64,000 nucleotides of DNA, from contig JAHRHY010000002.1 of NCBI GenBank assembly GCA_019671135.1, positions 1,798,001-1,862,000 on the forward strand, in the 5' to 3' direction. Position 1 is the stretch's first letter. Every line of letters starts with the position of its first letter. This DNA is from Linnemannia hyalina (lineage: Eukaryota > Mortierellomycota > Mortierellomycetes > Mortierellales > Mortierellaceae). Of the stretch, positions 63,442-64,000 are shown piece after piece. The notes under the pieces were generated by a model, which worked only from the letters and a program-made list of their open reading frames with translations, ran no database searches and was not told where the DNA came from. Made by a program: the position numbers and the translations under genes.

Positions 63442-64000
63442 TTATCGTCCATTTTAACCTGCCTAGCATCGACCAACTTTACAGATTCCACATTTAAATC
63501 GGTGTGGTTAAATGCATCGCGCAGTTCAGCAATGTATTTTCCAATTGCTGTACCTTTAGTGGTATTGTCAGCAAAGTTATATATACCCCAAAAGATGATG
63601 GAATCGCAAAAGAGTTTAGAGAATTTGGTGAATCCTTTTCTCTCCACACTTCCAAATGGTGCTGACTGTAGATTACCCACATTTGACAGCAAATGGGAAA
63701 CTTCGTTGATGGCTTTGTTTATCAGAGATTCTTTTGTTGGCGACATAATAAAAGGTATACTTAGGGTTTTAAAAAGTCTATAATTTAGGTCGTCATTTTT
63801 TTCTAAGCATATATTCACCAGCGTCTTTCTCGGTAAGTAATCCATCTGCACGTATTTTGTCACGTAGGAGTTGATAAGACGCCTCTAATAACTTTTTTAT
63901 GCCGTTAGTGCCAAATATAGTGGCATCTTGTGGAAAGAGGTTACGATGATAATCTAAAAATTCATCCAAATAGACAAACATACACAATTCCAGATTCTTC
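63442..64000 (-). pseudogene. Unrecognised AT-rich coding fragment, cut by F and running off the window
   Basis: The minus-strand frame is open from the window edge (KNLELCMFVYLDEFLDYH...EYMLRKK) to a stop at 63793. Just before this, at an A7 run, the next frame continues (NDDLNYRLFKTLSIPF...) down to 63445, where the F LTR begins. A one-base indel in the A7 run, or a short unseen intron, would join them. The protein is rich in Lys, Ile, Asn and Phe, and the DNA is more AT-rich than the rest of the window. No family recognised. It could be part of another mobile or virus-like element, or a host gene. Confidence 0.4.

Noticed and set aside
1..64000. tRNA, rRNA, CRISPR arrays, bacterial operons
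   Set aside because: None was recognised on either strand; spliceosomal introns and chromoviruses indicate a fungal nuclear genome.

Overview
The window reads as nuclear DNA of a filamentous early-diverging fungus, probably Mortierellomycota. This is an inference from three things: canonical short GT-AG introns, a single-pass membrane protein with a Gln/Pro-rich tail, and a mix of Ty3/Gypsy chromoviruses, Crypton, Tc1/mariner and 3-bp-TSD DNA elements. No database search could be run, so the taxon is not proven.

Positions 1-11300 are the gene-bearing part. On the + strand lie the 3' end of a GRIP-domain golgin (4 exons visible), a complete phosducin-like protein gene (3 exons), an unrecognised open frame broken near its stop by a solo LTR, and a single-pass membrane protein gene (3 exons visible) without an obvious signal peptide.

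Positions 11400-63441 are almost entirely nested transposable elements. Target-site duplications (TSDs) let the order be worked out. A Crypton tyrosine-recombinase gene (11424-16744, minus) is broken by a Tc1/mariner element, an LTR holding another solo LTR, a 3-bp-TSD DNA element (R) that itself holds a perfect fold-back element, and a chimeric Gypsy element (B'). B' holds Gypsy element G and a solo G LTR. Next comes Gypsy element E (plus). It is split by a 12.6-kb unit with 237-bp inverted ends and a 3-bp TSD, which contains half of retroelement D and, inside that, an intact 7,018-bp element C. E is cut off by Gypsy element F, which contains Gypsy element B, which contains a second 7,018-bp copy of C in opposite orientation. 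LTR pairs of both C copies, B and F are identical as far as I can compare by eye, so these insertions are recent.

The retroelements fall into two expression styles. F and G place pol in the -1 frame behind a GGGAAAA heptamer, a 5-nt spacer and a 12-bp hairpin. C has one continuous 1,868-codon gag-pol frame, and its relative D was probably the same before one frameshift. C, B, F and G end in a chromodomain.

From 63442 to the window end is part of an unrecognised AT-rich coding sequence on the minus strand, cut by the right end of F.
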